64,000 nt of DNA from Streptomyces sp. CB02980 (GTDB lineage Bacteria; Actinomycetota; Actinomycetes; Streptomycetales; Streptomycetaceae), in NCBI RefSeq assembly GCF_014451325.2, contig NZ_JACSCH020000021.1, positions 82,377 through 146,376 of the forward strand, written 5' to 3'. Position 1 is the stretch's first letter. The number at the start of each line of letters is the position of its first letter. Made by a program: the position numbers and the translations under genes. The notes beneath the pieces are model-generated. The model saw only the letters and a list, made by a program, of their open reading frames with translations, made no database searches and was not told the origin of the DNA. Shown one piece after another: positions 9,351 through 20,730 of the stretch.

Positions 9351-10334
9351 ATGCGTATCGCTGTCACGGGATCCATCGCGACCGACCATCTGATGACCTT
9401 CCCCGGCTGGTTCAGCGAGCAGCTGCTCGCCGACCGGCTCGACCGGGTCTCCCTGTCGTTCCTCGCCGACAACCTGGAGGTCAGGCGTGGCGGAGTGGCA
9501 GCGAACATCGCCTTCGGACTCGGTGTCCTCGGCCTCCGCCCCGCCCTCGTGGGCGCGGTCGGCGCCGACTTCGAGCCGTACCGGGTCTGGCTGAAGGACC
9601 ACGGTGTGGACACCGACTCGGTGCGCGTCAGCGAGTCGCTCCACACCGCCCGGTTCGTCTGTACGACCGACCGGGCCCAGAACCAGATCGCCACCTTCTA
9701 CGCGGGGGCGATGGCCGAGGCGCGCGAGATCGACCTGCGGGAGGTCGTGGCGCGCACCGGCCGACTGGAGCTGGTCCTGGTCTCCCCGGACGACCCCGAG
9801 GCCATGCTGCGGCACACCCGCACCTGCCGTGACCTGGGGATTCCCTTCGCCGCCGATCCGTCGCAGCAGCTGGCGCGGCTCGACGGCGGGCAGGTGCGGG
9901 AGCTGGTGGACGGGGCGCGGTTCCTGTTCACCAACGAGTACGAGACGGCGCTCCTCCTGGAGAAGGCCGGCTGGACCGAGGCGGACGTGCTGCGCCGGGT
10001 CGGCACCTGGGTCACCACCCACGGCGAGGCCGGCGTCCGCATCCGGGGCGAGGGCCGCGAGCCGCTCGCCGTGCCGGCCGTGGAGGTCGCGGCGGTCGTC
10101 GACCCGACCGGGGTCGGGGACGCCTTCCGGTCCGGTTTCCTCGCCGGCCGGCTCTGGGGCGTCCCGGAGCGGTGCGCGGCGCAGCTGGGCTGCGCGGTGG
10201 CCGCGACCGTCCTCGACTACGTGGGGACGCAGGAGTACCGCCTGCACCGGGAATCGCTCCTGGACCGGATCAGGACGACGTACGGCGTCGGGTGCACCGC
10301 CACGCTCGTCACCCATCTGAGGGGGCTCACGTGA
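9351..10334 (+). CDS. adoK: Adenosine kinase, actinobacterial PfkB type
   Basis: 327 residues, ribokinase fold. It strongly resembles mycobacterial AdoK: VTGSIATDHLM at the start, RGGVAANIAFGLGVLG near 47-62, FAADPSQQLARL, and the catalytic-Asp motif DPTGVGDAFRSGFLAG. It phosphorylates adenosine to AMP. In this operon it would clear the adenosine released by AhcY and so pull the SAH hydrolase reaction forward. Begins 5 bases after metK and overlaps metH by 4 bases. Confidence 0.9.
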   Translation: MRIAVTGSIATDHLMTFPGWFSEQLLADRLDRVSLSFLADNLEVRRGGVAANIAFGLGVLGLRPALVGAVGADFEPYRVWLKDHGVDTDSVRVSESLHTARFVCTTDRAQNQIATFYAGAMAEAREIDLREVVARTGRLELVLVSPDDPEAMLRHTRTCRDLGIPFAADPSQQLARLDGGQVRELVDGARFLFTNEYETALLLEKAGWTEADVLRRVGTWVTTHGEAGVRIRGEGREPLAVPAVEVAAVVDPTGVGDAFRSGFLAGRLWGVPERCAAQLGCAVAATVLDYVGTQEYRLHRESLLDRIRTTYGVGCTATLVTHLRGLT

Positions 10335-13300
10335 CCGTCGTACGGAGCTCCCTGCGGGAGGAGTTCGCGAAGCGGGTCGTGGTGGCCGACGGGGCGATGG
10401 GCACGATGCTCCAGGCCGCCGACCCGACGATGGACGACTTCCAGAACCTCGAAGGCTGCAACGAGATCCTCAACCTCACGCGCCCCGACATCGTCGCCTC
10501 CGTCCACGACGCCTACTTCTCGGTGGGCGTGGACTGCGTCGAGACCAACACCTTCGGGGCGAACCTGGCCGCGCTCGCCGAGTACGGCATCGAGCACCAG
10601 GTGTACGAGCTGTCCGAGGCCGGCGCCCGGATCGCCCGCGCCGCGGCGGACGCGCACACCGCCGCCGACGGGCGCCCCCGCTGGGTCCTCGGCTCCATGG
10701 GCCCCGGTACGAAGCTGCCGACCCTGGGCCACGTCACGTACGAGCCGCTGCGCGAGGCCTTCCGGCAGAACGCGGAGGGCCTGATCCGGGGCGGCGCGGA
10801 CGCCCTGCTCATCGAGACCTCGCAGGACCTCCTCCAGACGAAGGCGGCCGTCATCGGCGCCCGCCGGGCCCTGGACTGGGTGGGCGTGGACCTGCCGGTC
10901 ATCGTGCAGGTCACCGTGGAGACGACGGGCACGATGCTGCTCGGCTCCGAGATCGGTGCGGCGCTGACCGCCCTGGAGCCGCTCGGCATCGACATGATCG
11001 GTCTGAACTGCGCCACGGGCCCGGCCGAGATGGCCGAGCACCTGCGGCACCTGTCCCGGCACGCCCGTATCCCGATCTCGGTCATGCCCAACGCCGGCCT
11101 GCCCGTCCTCACCTCCGACGGCGCCCACTACCCGCTGTCGCCGGCCGAACTGGCCGACGCGCAGGAGGCGTTCGTCCGCGACTACGGTCCCGCGCTGGTC
11201 GGCGGCTGCTGCGGTACGACCCCGGAGCACCTGCGGGAGATCGTGGAGCGGGTGCGGGGCGCGGCCGTCCTCGACCGCCGGCCCGAACCGGAGCCGGGCG
11301 CGTCCTCGCTCTACAGCCATGTGCCGTTCCGCCAGGACACCGCGTACATGGCGATCGGCGAGCGCACCAACGCCAACGGCTCGAAGAAGTTCCGTGACGC
11401 GATGCTCGACGGCCGCTGGGACGACTGTGTCGAGATGGCGCGGGACCAGATCCGCGAGGGCGCGCACATGCTCGACCTGTGCGTGGACTACGTGGGCCGC
11501 GACGGCACCGCGGACATGGCGGAGCTGGCCGGCCGGTTCGCGACGGCCTCGACGCTGCCGATCGTCCTCGACTCGACGGAGACCGGGGTGCTGCGGGCAG
11601 GCCTGGAGAAGCTCGGCGGCCGGGCGGTCGTCAACTCCGTCAACTACGAGGACGGCGACGGCCCCGAGTCACGGTTCGCGCAGGTCACGACCCTGGCGAA
11701 GGAGCACGGCGCGGCCCTCATGGCGCTGACCATCGACGAGGAGGGCCAGGCCCGCAGCGTCGCGCACAAGGTGGCCGTCGCCGAGCGGCTCATCGAGGAC
11801 CTGACGGTGAACTGGGGGATCAGGGAGTCGGACATCCTGATCGACACCCTCACGTTCACCATCTGCACCGGTCAGGAGGAGTCCCGCAGGGACGGCATCC
11901 ACACGATCGAGGCGATCAGGGAGCTCAAGCGGCTCCACCCGGACGTGCAGACCACCCTCGGTCTGTCCAACATCTCGTTCGGCCTGAACCCGGCCGCGCG
12001 GATCGTCCTCAACTCGGTCTTCCTCGACGAGTGCGTGAAGGCGGGCCTGGACTCGGCGATCGTCCACGCGTCGAAGATCCTGCCGATCGCCCGCCTGGAG
12101 CCGGAGCAGGTGGAGGTCGCGCTCGACCTGATCCACGACCGCCGCCGGGACGGTTATGACCCGCTCCAGCGCTTTCTGCAGATGTTCGAGGGCGCGACGG
12201 CGAAGTCCCTGAAGGCCGGCAAGACCGAGGAACTCCTCGCCCTGCCCCTCGAAGAGCGCCTCAAGCGGCGGATCATCGACGGCGAGAAGAACGGCCTGGA
12301 GGCCGACCTCGACGAGGCCCTGACCTCCCGTCCGGCGCTGGAGATCGTCAACGAGATCCTGCTCGACGGCATGAAGACGGTCGGCGAGCTGTTCGGCTCG
12401 GGCCAGATGCAGCTGCCGTTCGTGCTCCAGTCCGCCGAGGTCATGAAGACCGCGGTGGCCCATCTCGAACCGCACATGGAGAAGACGGACGCCGACGGAA
12501 AGGGCACCATCGTCCTCGCCACCGTCCGCGGCGACGTCCACGACATCGGCAAGAACCTCGTCGACATCATCCTCTCCAACAACGGCTACAACGTCGTCAA
12601 CATCGGCATCAAGCAGCCCGTCTCCGCGATCCTGGAAGCCGCCGAGGAGCACCGGGCAGACGTCATCGGCATGTCCGGCCTCCTCGTGAAATCCACCGTG
12701 ATCATGAAGGAGAACCTCCAGGAGCTGAACGGCCGCGGTCTGGCCGAGCGCTTCCCCGTGATCCTCGGCGGCGCCGCCCTCACCAGGGCCTACGTCGAAC
12801 AGGACCTCCACGAGATCTACCAGGGCGAGGTCCGCTACGCCCGCGACGCCTTCGAGGGCCTGCGTCTCATGGACGCGCTCATGGGCGTCAAGCGCGGCGT
12901 CCCCGGAGCCGTACTCCCCCCGCTCAAGCAGCGCCGCGTGCCGAAACGCGAGACCCCGCTGCTCGCGGCCGAGGCCCGGGAGCCCGAGCCGGCCGGCCGC
13001 TCCGACGTCGCCGCCGACAACTCCGTACCCGAGCCCCCCTTCCTCGGGACCAGGGTCGTCAAGGGCATCCAGCTCGCCGAGTACGCCTCCTGGCTCGACG
13101 AGACCGCCCTCTTCAAGGGCCAGTGGGGCCTCAAGGACACCGAGACCGTCGAGACGGAGGGCCGGCCGCGGCTGCGCGCCTGGCTCGACCGCCTCCAGAC
13201 GGACCACCTCCTCGAAGCAGCCGTCGTCTACGGCTGGTTCCCCTGTGTGTCCAAGGGCGACGACCTGATCGTCCTGGACGAGGACGGAGGCGAGCGGACC

Positions 13301-13804
13301 CGCTTCTCCTTCCCCCGCCAGCAGCGGGGCCGCCGCCTCTGCCTGGCCGACTTCCACCGTGCGGAGGACTCCGGCGAGATCGACGCCGTCGCGATGCAGG
13401 TGGTCACCGTCGGCTCCCGGATCGGCGAGGAGACGGCGAAGCTCTTCGCCGCCGACGCCTACCGGGACTACCTCGAACTCCACGGCCTCTCCGTCCAGTT
13501 GGCGGAGGCCCTGGCCGAGTACTGGCACGCGCGGGTACGCGCCGAGTGGGGCATCGCGGGCTCCTCGGAGCCCGCGTCCCTGGACGGCATGCTCCGCACC
13601 GAGTACCAGGGCTGCCGCTACTCGCTCGGCTACCCGGCCTGCCCCGACCTGGAGGACCGGGCGAAGATCGCCGCGCTCCTGCGCCCGGAGCGGATCGGGG
13701 TGGAGCTGTCGGAGGAGTACCAGCTGCACCCCGAGCAGTCGACGGACGCGATCGTCGTCCACCACCCGGAGGCGAGCTACTTCAACGCGGGAGGCCGCAG
13801 ATGA
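10331..13804 (+). CDS. metH: Cobalamin-dependent methionine synthase
   Basis: 1157 residues, full four-module MetH. Homocysteine domain (1-320) with DGAMGTMLQ near the N-terminus and the zinc pair GGCCGTTPEH (C293, C294). Pterin-binding domain about 340-600 (GERTNANGSKKFRDAM). Cap and B12 domain about 620-860 with DVHDIGKN; H737 is the lower axial ligand. Activation domain to the C-terminus with the SAM-binding YRLGYP-like sequence (CRYSLGYPACPD). Start is GTG 10331, overlapping adoK. It remakes methionine from homocysteine and methyl-THF, completing the methyl cycle with metK and ahcY. No cobalamin riboswitch fits, because there is no leader. Confidence 0.96.
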   Translation: MTVVRSSLREEFAKRVVVADGAMGTMLQAADPTMDDFQNLEGCNEILNLTRPDIVASVHDAYFSVGVDCVETNTFGANLAALAEYGIEHQVYELSEAGARIARAAADAHTAADGRPRWVLGSMGPGTKLPTLGHVTYEPLREAFRQNAEGLIRGGADALLIETSQDLLQTKAAVIGARRALDWVGVDLPVIVQVTVETTGTMLLGSEIGAALTALEPLGIDMIGLNCATGPAEMAEHLRHLSRHARIPISVMPNAGLPVLTSDGAHYPLSPAELADAQEAFVRDYGPALVGGCCGTTPEHLREIVERVRGAAVLDRRPEPEPGASSLYSHVPFRQDTAYMAIGERTNANGSKKFRDAMLDGRWDDCVEMARDQIREGAHMLDLCVDYVGRDGTADMAELAGRFATASTLPIVLDSTETGVLRAGLEKLGGRAVVNSVNYEDGDGPESRFAQVTTLAKEHGAALMALTIDEEGQARSVAHKVAVAERLIEDLTVNWGIRESDILIDTLTFTICTGQEESRRDGIHTIEAIRELKRLHPDVQTTLGLSNISFGLNPAARIVLNSVFLDECVKAGLDSAIVHASKILPIARLEPEQVEVALDLIHDRRRDGYDPLQRFLQMFEGATAKSLKAGKTEELLALPLEERLKRRIIDGEKNGLEADLDEALTSRPALEIVNEILLDGMKTVGELFGSGQMQLPFVLQSAEVMKTAVAHLEPHMEKTDADGKGTIVLATVRGDVHDIGKNLVDIILSNNGYNVVNIGIKQPVSAILEAAEEHRADVIGMSGLLVKSTVIMKENLQELNGRGLAERFPVILGGAALTRAYVEQDLHEIYQGEVRYARDAFEGLRLMDALMGVKRGVPGAVLPPLKQRRVPKRETPLLAAEAREPEPAGRSDVAADNSVPEPPFLGTRVVKGIQLAEYASWLDETALFKGQWGLKDTETVETEGRPRLRAWLDRLQTDHLLEAAVVYGWFPCVSKGDDLIVLDEDGGERTRFSFPRQQRGRRLCLADFHRAEDSGEIDAVAMQVVTVGSRIGEETAKLFAADAYRDYLELHGLSVQLAEALAEYWHARVRAEWGIAGSSEPASLDGMLRTEYQGCRYSLGYPACPDLEDRAKIAALLRPERIGVELSEEYQLHPEQSTDAIVVHHPEASYFNAGGRR

Positions 13805-14653
13805 GCCCCACGTACTCGTTCGAGTTCTTCCCGCCGAAGAGCGAGCGCGGCGAACGGACGCTGTGGGAGGCGATCCGCCGGGTCGAGGCCCTGTCCCCTG
13901 ACTTCGTCTCGGTGACGTACGGCGCCGGCGGCTCGTCCCGCGACCGGACCATCGAGGTGACCAAGCGGATCGCGACCGAGACGACCCTGCGACCCGTCGC
14001 CCATCTGACGGCCGTCGGACACTCGGTCGCCGAACTCCGGGCGATCATCGGTGCCTACGCGGACGCCGGGGTACGGGACGTCCTGGTCCTGCGCGGAGAC
14101 CCGCCCGGCGACCCGCGCGGTCCGTGGACACCGCACCCGCGGGGATTCACGTACGCCCATGAACTGGTCGAACTGGTGCGGTCGTTGGGCGACTTCCGGA
14201 TCGGCGTGGCGGCCTTCCCCGAGGGCCACCCGAGGTCGGCGCGTCCGGCCGACGACCTGGCGCACTTCGTGGCCAAGTGCCGGGCGGGCGCCGACTACGC
14301 CATCACGCAGATGTTCTTCGACCCGGAGGACTATCTGCGGCTGCGGGACCGGGTCGCGGCCGCCGGCTGCGACACCCCGATCATCCCGGAGATCATGCCG
14401 GCCACCGACGTACGCCAGATCCGGCGCTTCGCGGAGCTCAGCGACGCCGCGTTCCCCGAGGACCTGGCGCACCGCCTGGAGGCGGCGAAGGACGACCCGG
14501 CGGCGGCGTACCGCATCGGCGTCGAGCACGCGACGCGGATGGGCCTGCGGCTGCTCGACGAGGGTGCGCCGGGCCTGCACTACATCACGCTGAACAAGTC
14601 GACGGCGGCCCTGGAAATCCACCGAACCATCATGAGCGCGAGGAGCGTTGTCC

Positions 14654-14661
<8 letters not shown>
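13801..14661 (+). CDS. metF: 5,10-methylenetetrahydrofolate reductase
   Basis: 286 residues, TIM-barrel FAD enzyme that supplies 5-methyl-THF to MetH. Family marks: SFEFFPPKSERGE at residues 6-18, FVSVTYGAGGSSRDRT (about 38-53), the folate/FAD loop LVLRGDPPGDPR, and QMFFDPEDYL. ATG overlaps the metH stop (ATGA) and its own end overlaps the ahcY start, so the three are translationally coupled. Having metF directly with metH makes the folate arm part of the same unit. Confidence 0.95.
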
Positions 14662-16068
<1,407 letters not shown>

Positions 16069-16069
<1 letters not shown>

Positions 16070-16743
16070 TGATGTGTACGAACGATGACGGGCGCGACCC
16101 GTGGCTCCCGGACCGCCTCCTCAGGACGGAACGGGACCTGCTGATGCCGCTCCTGCGCCGGACACCCGAGGAGGCGTACGAGCTCCGCACCGCGTGCCCC
16201 GGGTGGACGGCGAGGCAGGTCCTCGCCCATTGCGGCGCGGCCCTGGTCAGGATCGTCGAGGACCGCCTGGAGGAGGGCGTGTTCCTGCCCGAGGCGAACG
16301 CCTGCGACGTCGCCGAGCGCGAGGACTGGCCGCTGGGCCGCATCCTCGACGAACTGGAACGCGGCCTGACGGAGGCGGGCCCGGTGATCGCCGGACGCGA
16401 GGACGGCCGGCTCGACGCGGTGGCGCTCGGCGAATGGGTCCACGCGGGCGACGTCCGGGAGGCCTTCGGCGAACCGGGCGCGTACTGCGGCAAGGCGCTG
16501 GAGCTGGCGCTCCCGCTCCTGACCGTGACGAGCCGCACACGCGAAACCCCACGCCTGATGGGAGTCCTGGACGACGGCACGACGTCCCGGGTCTCCCTGG
16601 GCAACGAGATAGAGGGCCGCCCTCCGGCCACCTTCAAGGGCGACGCGTCGACCCTGATCCGCATCTACGCGGGCCGCCCGCTGGTGCGCACCCGCTACGA
16701 ACTCAGGGGCGCGACAGAACAGGAACTCCTGATCTACCGCTGA
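16069..16743 (+). CDS. Maleylpyruvate isomerase / DinB-family protein (mycothiol-dependent type)
   Basis: 224 residues of the TIGR03083-like family: an N-terminal DinB four-helix bundle with RTACPGWTARQVLAHCG (metal-binding His expected in this helix) and ALGEWVHAGDVREAF, where the second His lies, followed by a C-terminal sterol-carrier-like domain. Known members use mycothiol to isomerise maleylpyruvate or act as thiol transferases; many are uncharacterised. It is the last gene of the coupled operon, overlapping ahcY. A role in thiol-dependent tailoring or detoxification of a reactive product is possible. Exact function unknown. Confidence 0.75.
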
Positions 16744-16790
16744 CCCCCACCACCCACCACGCGTGCCCACATCCCGCGCGCCGCTCGCGC

Positions 16791-16883
16791 CGTGTGGGCG
16801 ATCGTCCCGCAGGGCGGGACGGGTGGGCACACGGGACGGCGCGCTCCGGCGGCGCGTCCGCCCCTTGTGCCCTGGCCCGCACC
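16791..16883 (+). repeat. Dispersed intergenic repeat, copy A
   Basis: About 93 bases matching, with scattered changes, the reverse complement of 40800-40892. It contains an inner hairpin (CGTCCCGC / GCGGGACG, around 16802-16821), an outer TGTGGGC/GTGGGCACA pair, and ends CCTTGTGCC...CCCGCAC. A further partial CCCACAACGG motif lies at about 16930. It fills the 227-base gap between the methyl-cycle operon and the NRPS. This looks like a Streptomyces intergenic repeat family. Confidence 0.75.
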
Positions 16884-16970
16884 CGACTGTGCACCGCACA
16901 TGGGGTGCGGGTTCAGGCGCGGAAGCCTAGGCCCACAACGGGGCGCGGGTGGCACACAGAAGGGATCACC

Positions 16971-19900
16971 ATGCGCACGCTCGACCGTCTCCTCTACGCC
17001 GAGACCCTGCACCACCCCGACGCCACCGCCGTGGCATACGAGCACGAGACCCTCACCTTCCGGGAGCTCTCGGAGGGCGCCCTGGTCCTCGCCCAGTACC
17101 TCCGCTCCCTGGGAGCGGCCGCGGACACCCGGGTCGGTATCCACACCGATCCGTCCCTCGAACTGGTCACGGCGACCTGGGGCACCGTCTGCTCCGGCGC
17201 CGCCTACGTCCCCCTCTCCCCGGAGTACCCCGAAGAACGCGTCCGCTACATGATCGAGGACAGCGCCGCCCGCATCGTCGTCACCCAGGAGCACCTCCGC
17301 GCCCGGGTCACCGACCTCGCCCCGCCCGGCACGACCGTCGTCACCCTCGCCGACGCCGTCCAGCACGCCTGGCGCACCGCGGGTGAGGTGCCGGAGCCGT
17401 ACGACATCCGGGAGACGGACCTCGCGTACGTCATCTACACCTCGGGCTCCACGGGCAAGCCGAAGGGCGTCATGGTCGAGCACCGCTCGATCGCGGCCCA
17501 GATGCGCTGGATGGCGGCGGAACACCGCCTCGCCCCGGGCGCGGTCGTCCTCCAGAAGACCCCGATGAGCTTCGACGCGGCGCAGTGGGAGATCCTCGCC
17601 CCGGCCGTCGGCGCCCGCGTCGCCGTGGGCCCCCCGGGCGTCTACCGCGACCCCGAGGCCCTCGTCGACACGGTCCGCACCCACGGCGCGACGATGCTCC
17701 AGGGCGTCCCCACCCTCCTCCAGGCCCTCGTGGACACCGAGCGCCTCGCCACCTGCACGACCCTGCGCCGGGTGTACTCGGGCGGCGAGATCCTCTCCCG
17801 CAACCTCGCGGCGCAGCTCCTCGCCGAGCTCCCGTCCGCCGAGCTGATCAACCTCTACGGCCCCACCGAGTGCACGATCAACGCCTCCTCGCACATGGTC
17901 GACCGCGCCACCGTCACCGATCCGGCCGCCCCCACCGCGATACCGATCGGCAGACCGGCGTACGGGACGACCTTCCACATACGCGACGGCGAGCTGTGCA
18001 TAGGCGGGGTCCAGGTGGCGCGGGGGTACCTGGACCGCCCCGAGCTCACGGCGGAGCGTTTCCTCACCACCGACGGCGGCGAGCGCCTCTACCGCACCGG
18101 TGACCTGGCCCACTGGAACGAGGACGGCACCGTCCAGTTCGCCGGTCGCGCCGACAACCAGATCAAGCTCCGCGGCTTCCGTGTCGAGCTGGACGAGATC
18201 GCGCTGGCGATCGAGAACCACGACTGGGTGAGGAACGCGGCGGTCATCGTCAAGGACGAGCCCCGTACGGGCTTCCAGAACCTCGTCGCCTGCGTCGAGC
18301 TGTCGCCCAAGGAAGCCGCCCTGATGGACCAGGGCAACCACGGCGCCCACCACCAGTCCAAGGAGTCGAAGCTCCAGGTCAAGGCGCAGCTGTCGAACGC
18401 CGGCAGCCGACCCGACGCCGACCTGGCCGGCCGCCCCACCGTCGTGCTCCCCGGCAGCACCCCCACGGACCGGATGCGCCGCACGGTCTTCGCCCGCAAG
18501 ACGTACCGCTTCTACGAGGGCGGGGAGGTCACCCGCGCGGACGTCCTGGCGGCCCTGGCCCGCCGCCCGGAGGGCATCGGTTCGCGGGCGGTCGGCAGTC
18601 TGACGGCGGCGGACCTGGGCGAGATCCTGCGCTGGTTCGGCCAGTTCACGAGCGAGGAGCGACTGCTCCCGAAGTACGGCTACGCGTCACCGGGCGCGCT
18701 GTACGCGACTCAGCTGTACGTGGAGGTGCGCGGCATCGCGGGCCTGGAACCGGGCACGTACTACTACCACCCGGTCCGCCACCAGCTGTACCTGACGGAG
18801 GCGGGAACGCCCGGGAGCGGGAGCGACCCGATCCTCAGGCTGGACTTCCGCGGACGGCGCGCGGCGATCGAACCGGTCTACAGGAACAACATCCAGGAGG
18901 TCCTGGAGATCGAGACGGGCCACATGGTGGGCCTGTTCGAGGAGATCCTGCCGGGCCACGGCCTGGACATCAGGCCGCGCGAGGACGGCACCTGGGAGGT
19001 GATCCCGTACGACGAGGAGTCGCGTACGCCCCCGGAGATCGACGTCTACGTCCAGGCGCACGGAACCGGGGTGACCGGCCTTCCCGAGGCCCAGTACGCG
19101 TACGAGAACGATGACTTACGGCAGATCTCCGCCGCGCTGATCGAGAAGAGGCACGTGATCGCGATCAACCAGGCGGTGTACGAGCGGGCCCGTCTCGGCA
19201 TCACGGTGATCAGCCGGACCCCCCACTCCGGCCGCGCGTACGTCGACCTGGGCAGGGCCCTCCAGCGGCTCCAACTCGGCGACCACGGACTCGGGTTCAT
19301 GTCCTCCGGCTACAGCTCGAAGTCCGGCCACCCGCTTCCCGCGGCCCGCCGGGCGGACGAGATCCTGACGGCGGCGGGCCGCCCGACCGGCCCCTCGTAC
19401 TTCTTCGTGGGCGGCCGGGTCGGCGAGGAGCAGCGGCTGAGCGAGGGCATGCACGAGGACACCGTCCACATGAAGGGCCCGGCGGAGATGATCCGCGACG
19501 ATCTGGCCCACCACCTGCCGGACTACATGATCCCGAACCGGGTGGTCGTCCTGGACCGGCTGCCGCTGTCGGCGAACGGCAAGGTGGACACGAAGGCGCT
19601 GGCCGACCTGGCCGTGGTCAACGCCGGCCTGCACGGTCGCCCCCACGTCCTGCCGCGCACCCGCACGGAGGGCCGCCTCGCGGAGATCTGGGCGACGGCG
19701 CTGAAGTACGAGGACGTCGAGGCGGTCTCGGTCCTGGACGACTTCTTCGAGTCGGGCGGCAACTCGCTCGTCGCCGTCGCGCTGGTCACGAGGATCAACC
19801 GCGAGTTCGGCGCACGGCTCCCGCTGCAGATCCTCTTCGACCGCCCCACGATCGAGAAGCTCGCCCACCGGCTGGACGGCGCGGCCGCGACCCCCGCCTC

Positions 19901-20672
19901 CCGTCTGGTCCGGCTCCACGCGGCGGGCGCACGGCCGCCGGTCTACTGCTGGCCGGGTCTCGGCGGCTACACGATGAACCTGCGGCACCTGGCGGAGGAG
20001 ATCGGCATCGACCGCCCGTTCTACGGGGTGCAGGCGTACGGCATCAACCGGGGCGAGGAGCCGTACGCGACGATCCGCGAGATGGCGGCGGCGGACGTGG
20101 AGGCGATACGGCGCCGCCGGCCGGCGGGCCCGTACACGCTGTGGGGCTACTCGTTCGGTGCGAGGGTCGCCTTCGAGTCGGCGCATCTCCTGGAGGCGGC
20201 TGGGGAGCAGGTGGAGAACCTGTTCCTGATCGCGCCGGGTTCGCCGAAGGTCCGCTCGTCGGAGACGGGGGGAGCGAACTACGGGAACCCGGCGTTCGTG
20301 ACGATCCTGTACTCGGTGTTCGCGGGCACGATCGACCCGACGGTGAGGGCGGACGACCGGGAGGGCTTCGTGAAGCTGGTGGCGACCGACTTCCCGGCCC
20401 TGGACCCGGATCTGATCGGCCGGATCGTGGCGATCGTGGAGGAGACGTTCGAGTTCACGTACACCTTCCGCGAACTGGCGGAACGTCAAGTGTCGTGCCC
20501 GGTCACGCTCTTCAAGGCGGCGGGCGACGACTACTCGTTCCTGGAGCACGCGGAGGGCTGGTCGACGCGCCCGCCGACGGTGGTGGAGCTGGACGCGGAC
20601 CACTACAGCCTGCTGCGGCAGCCGGATCTGAACGAACTGATCAAGAAGATCAGGTACCGGCTGGGGCAGTAG
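16971..20672 (+). CDS. indC: Single-module NRPS, indigoidine-synthetase type (A-Ox-T-TE)
   Basis: 1233 residues. Adenylation domain with TSGSTGKPKG at 157-166, FDAAQWE at 201-207, YGPTE and YRTGDL at 374. An FMN-dependent SagB/nitroreductase-type oxidase (TYRFYEGG, about 500-830) is inserted between cores A8 and A9; the last A cores LPDYMIP (849) and NGKVD (869) follow it. Then a T domain (GGNSL, S932) and a thioesterase (GYSFGA, S1061; H1211). This order and length match IndC/BpsA, which cyclise and oxidise glutamine to blue indigoidine. By-eye specificity code D-A-W-Q-Y-G-L-I-N, close to what I recall for glutamine in that family. AGAAGGGA precedes ATG 16971. It may make indigoidine or supply an oxidised glutamine unit to the cluster. 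Confidence 0.9.
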   Translation: MRTLDRLLYAETLHHPDATAVAYEHETLTFRELSEGALVLAQYLRSLGAAADTRVGIHTDPSLELVTATWGTVCSGAAYVPLSPEYPEERVRYMIEDSAARIVVTQEHLRARVTDLAPPGTTVVTLADAVQHAWRTAGEVPEPYDIRETDLAYVIYTSGSTGKPKGVMVEHRSIAAQMRWMAAEHRLAPGAVVLQKTPMSFDAAQWEILAPAVGARVAVGPPGVYRDPEALVDTVRTHGATMLQGVPTLLQALVDTERLATCTTLRRVYSGGEILSRNLAAQLLAELPSAELINLYGPTECTINASSHMVDRATVTDPAAPTAIPIGRPAYGTTFHIRDGELCIGGVQVARGYLDRPELTAERFLTTDGGERLYRTGDLAHWNEDGTVQFAGRADNQIKLRGFRVELDEIALAIENHDWVRNAAVIVKDEPRTGFQNLVACVELSPKEAALMDQGNHGAHHQSKESKLQVKAQLSNAGSRPDADLAGRPTVVLPGSTPTDRMRRTVFARKTYRFYEGGEVTRADVLAALARRPEGIGSRAVGSLTAADLGEILRWFGQFTSEERLLPKYGYASPGALYATQLYVEVRGIAGLEPGTYYYHPVRHQLYLTEAGTPGSGSDPILRLDFRGRRAAIEPVYRNNIQEVLEIETGHMVGLFEEILPGHGLDIRPREDGTWEVIPYDEESRTPPEIDVYVQAHGTGVTGLPEAQYAYENDDLRQISAALIEKRHVIAINQAVYERARLGITVISRTPHSGRAYVDLGRALQRLQLGDHGLGFMSSGYSSKSGHPLPAARRADEILTAAGRPTGPSYFFVGGRVGEEQRLSEGMHEDTVHMKGPAEMIRDDLAHHLPDYMIPNRVVVLDRLPLSANGKVDTKALADLAVVNAGLHGRPHVLPRTRTEGRLAEIWATALKYEDVEAVSVLDDFFESGGNSLVAVALVTRINREFGARLPLQILFDRPTIEKLAHRLDGAAATPASRLVRLHAAGARPPVYCWPGLGGYTMNLRHLAEEIGIDRPFYGVQAYGINRGEEPYATIREMAAADVEAIRRRRPAGPYTLWGYSFGARVAFESAHLLEAAGEQVENLFLIAPGSPKVRSSETGGANYGNPAFVTILYSVFAGTIDPTVRADDREGFVKLVATDFPALDPDLIGRIVAIVEETFEFTYTFRELAERQVSCPVTLFKAAGDDYSFLEHAEGWSTRPPTVVELDADHYSLLRQPDLNELIKKIRYRLGQ

Positions 20673-20730
20673 GAACGCCGAGACGCTCTCGGGTCCCGTC
20701 GAGCCGCGAAGGCGGCCGCGGGGCCCGTGG

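Noticed and set aside
10331..10400. A cobalamin or SAM riboswitch in front of metH or metK
   Set aside because: Both genes overlap the preceding gene by 4 bases, so there is no leader for a riboswitch.
16734..16970. A small gene between the methyl-cycle operon and the NRPS
   Set aside because: The space is filled by the dispersed repeat, and frames there are only extensions of shadows.
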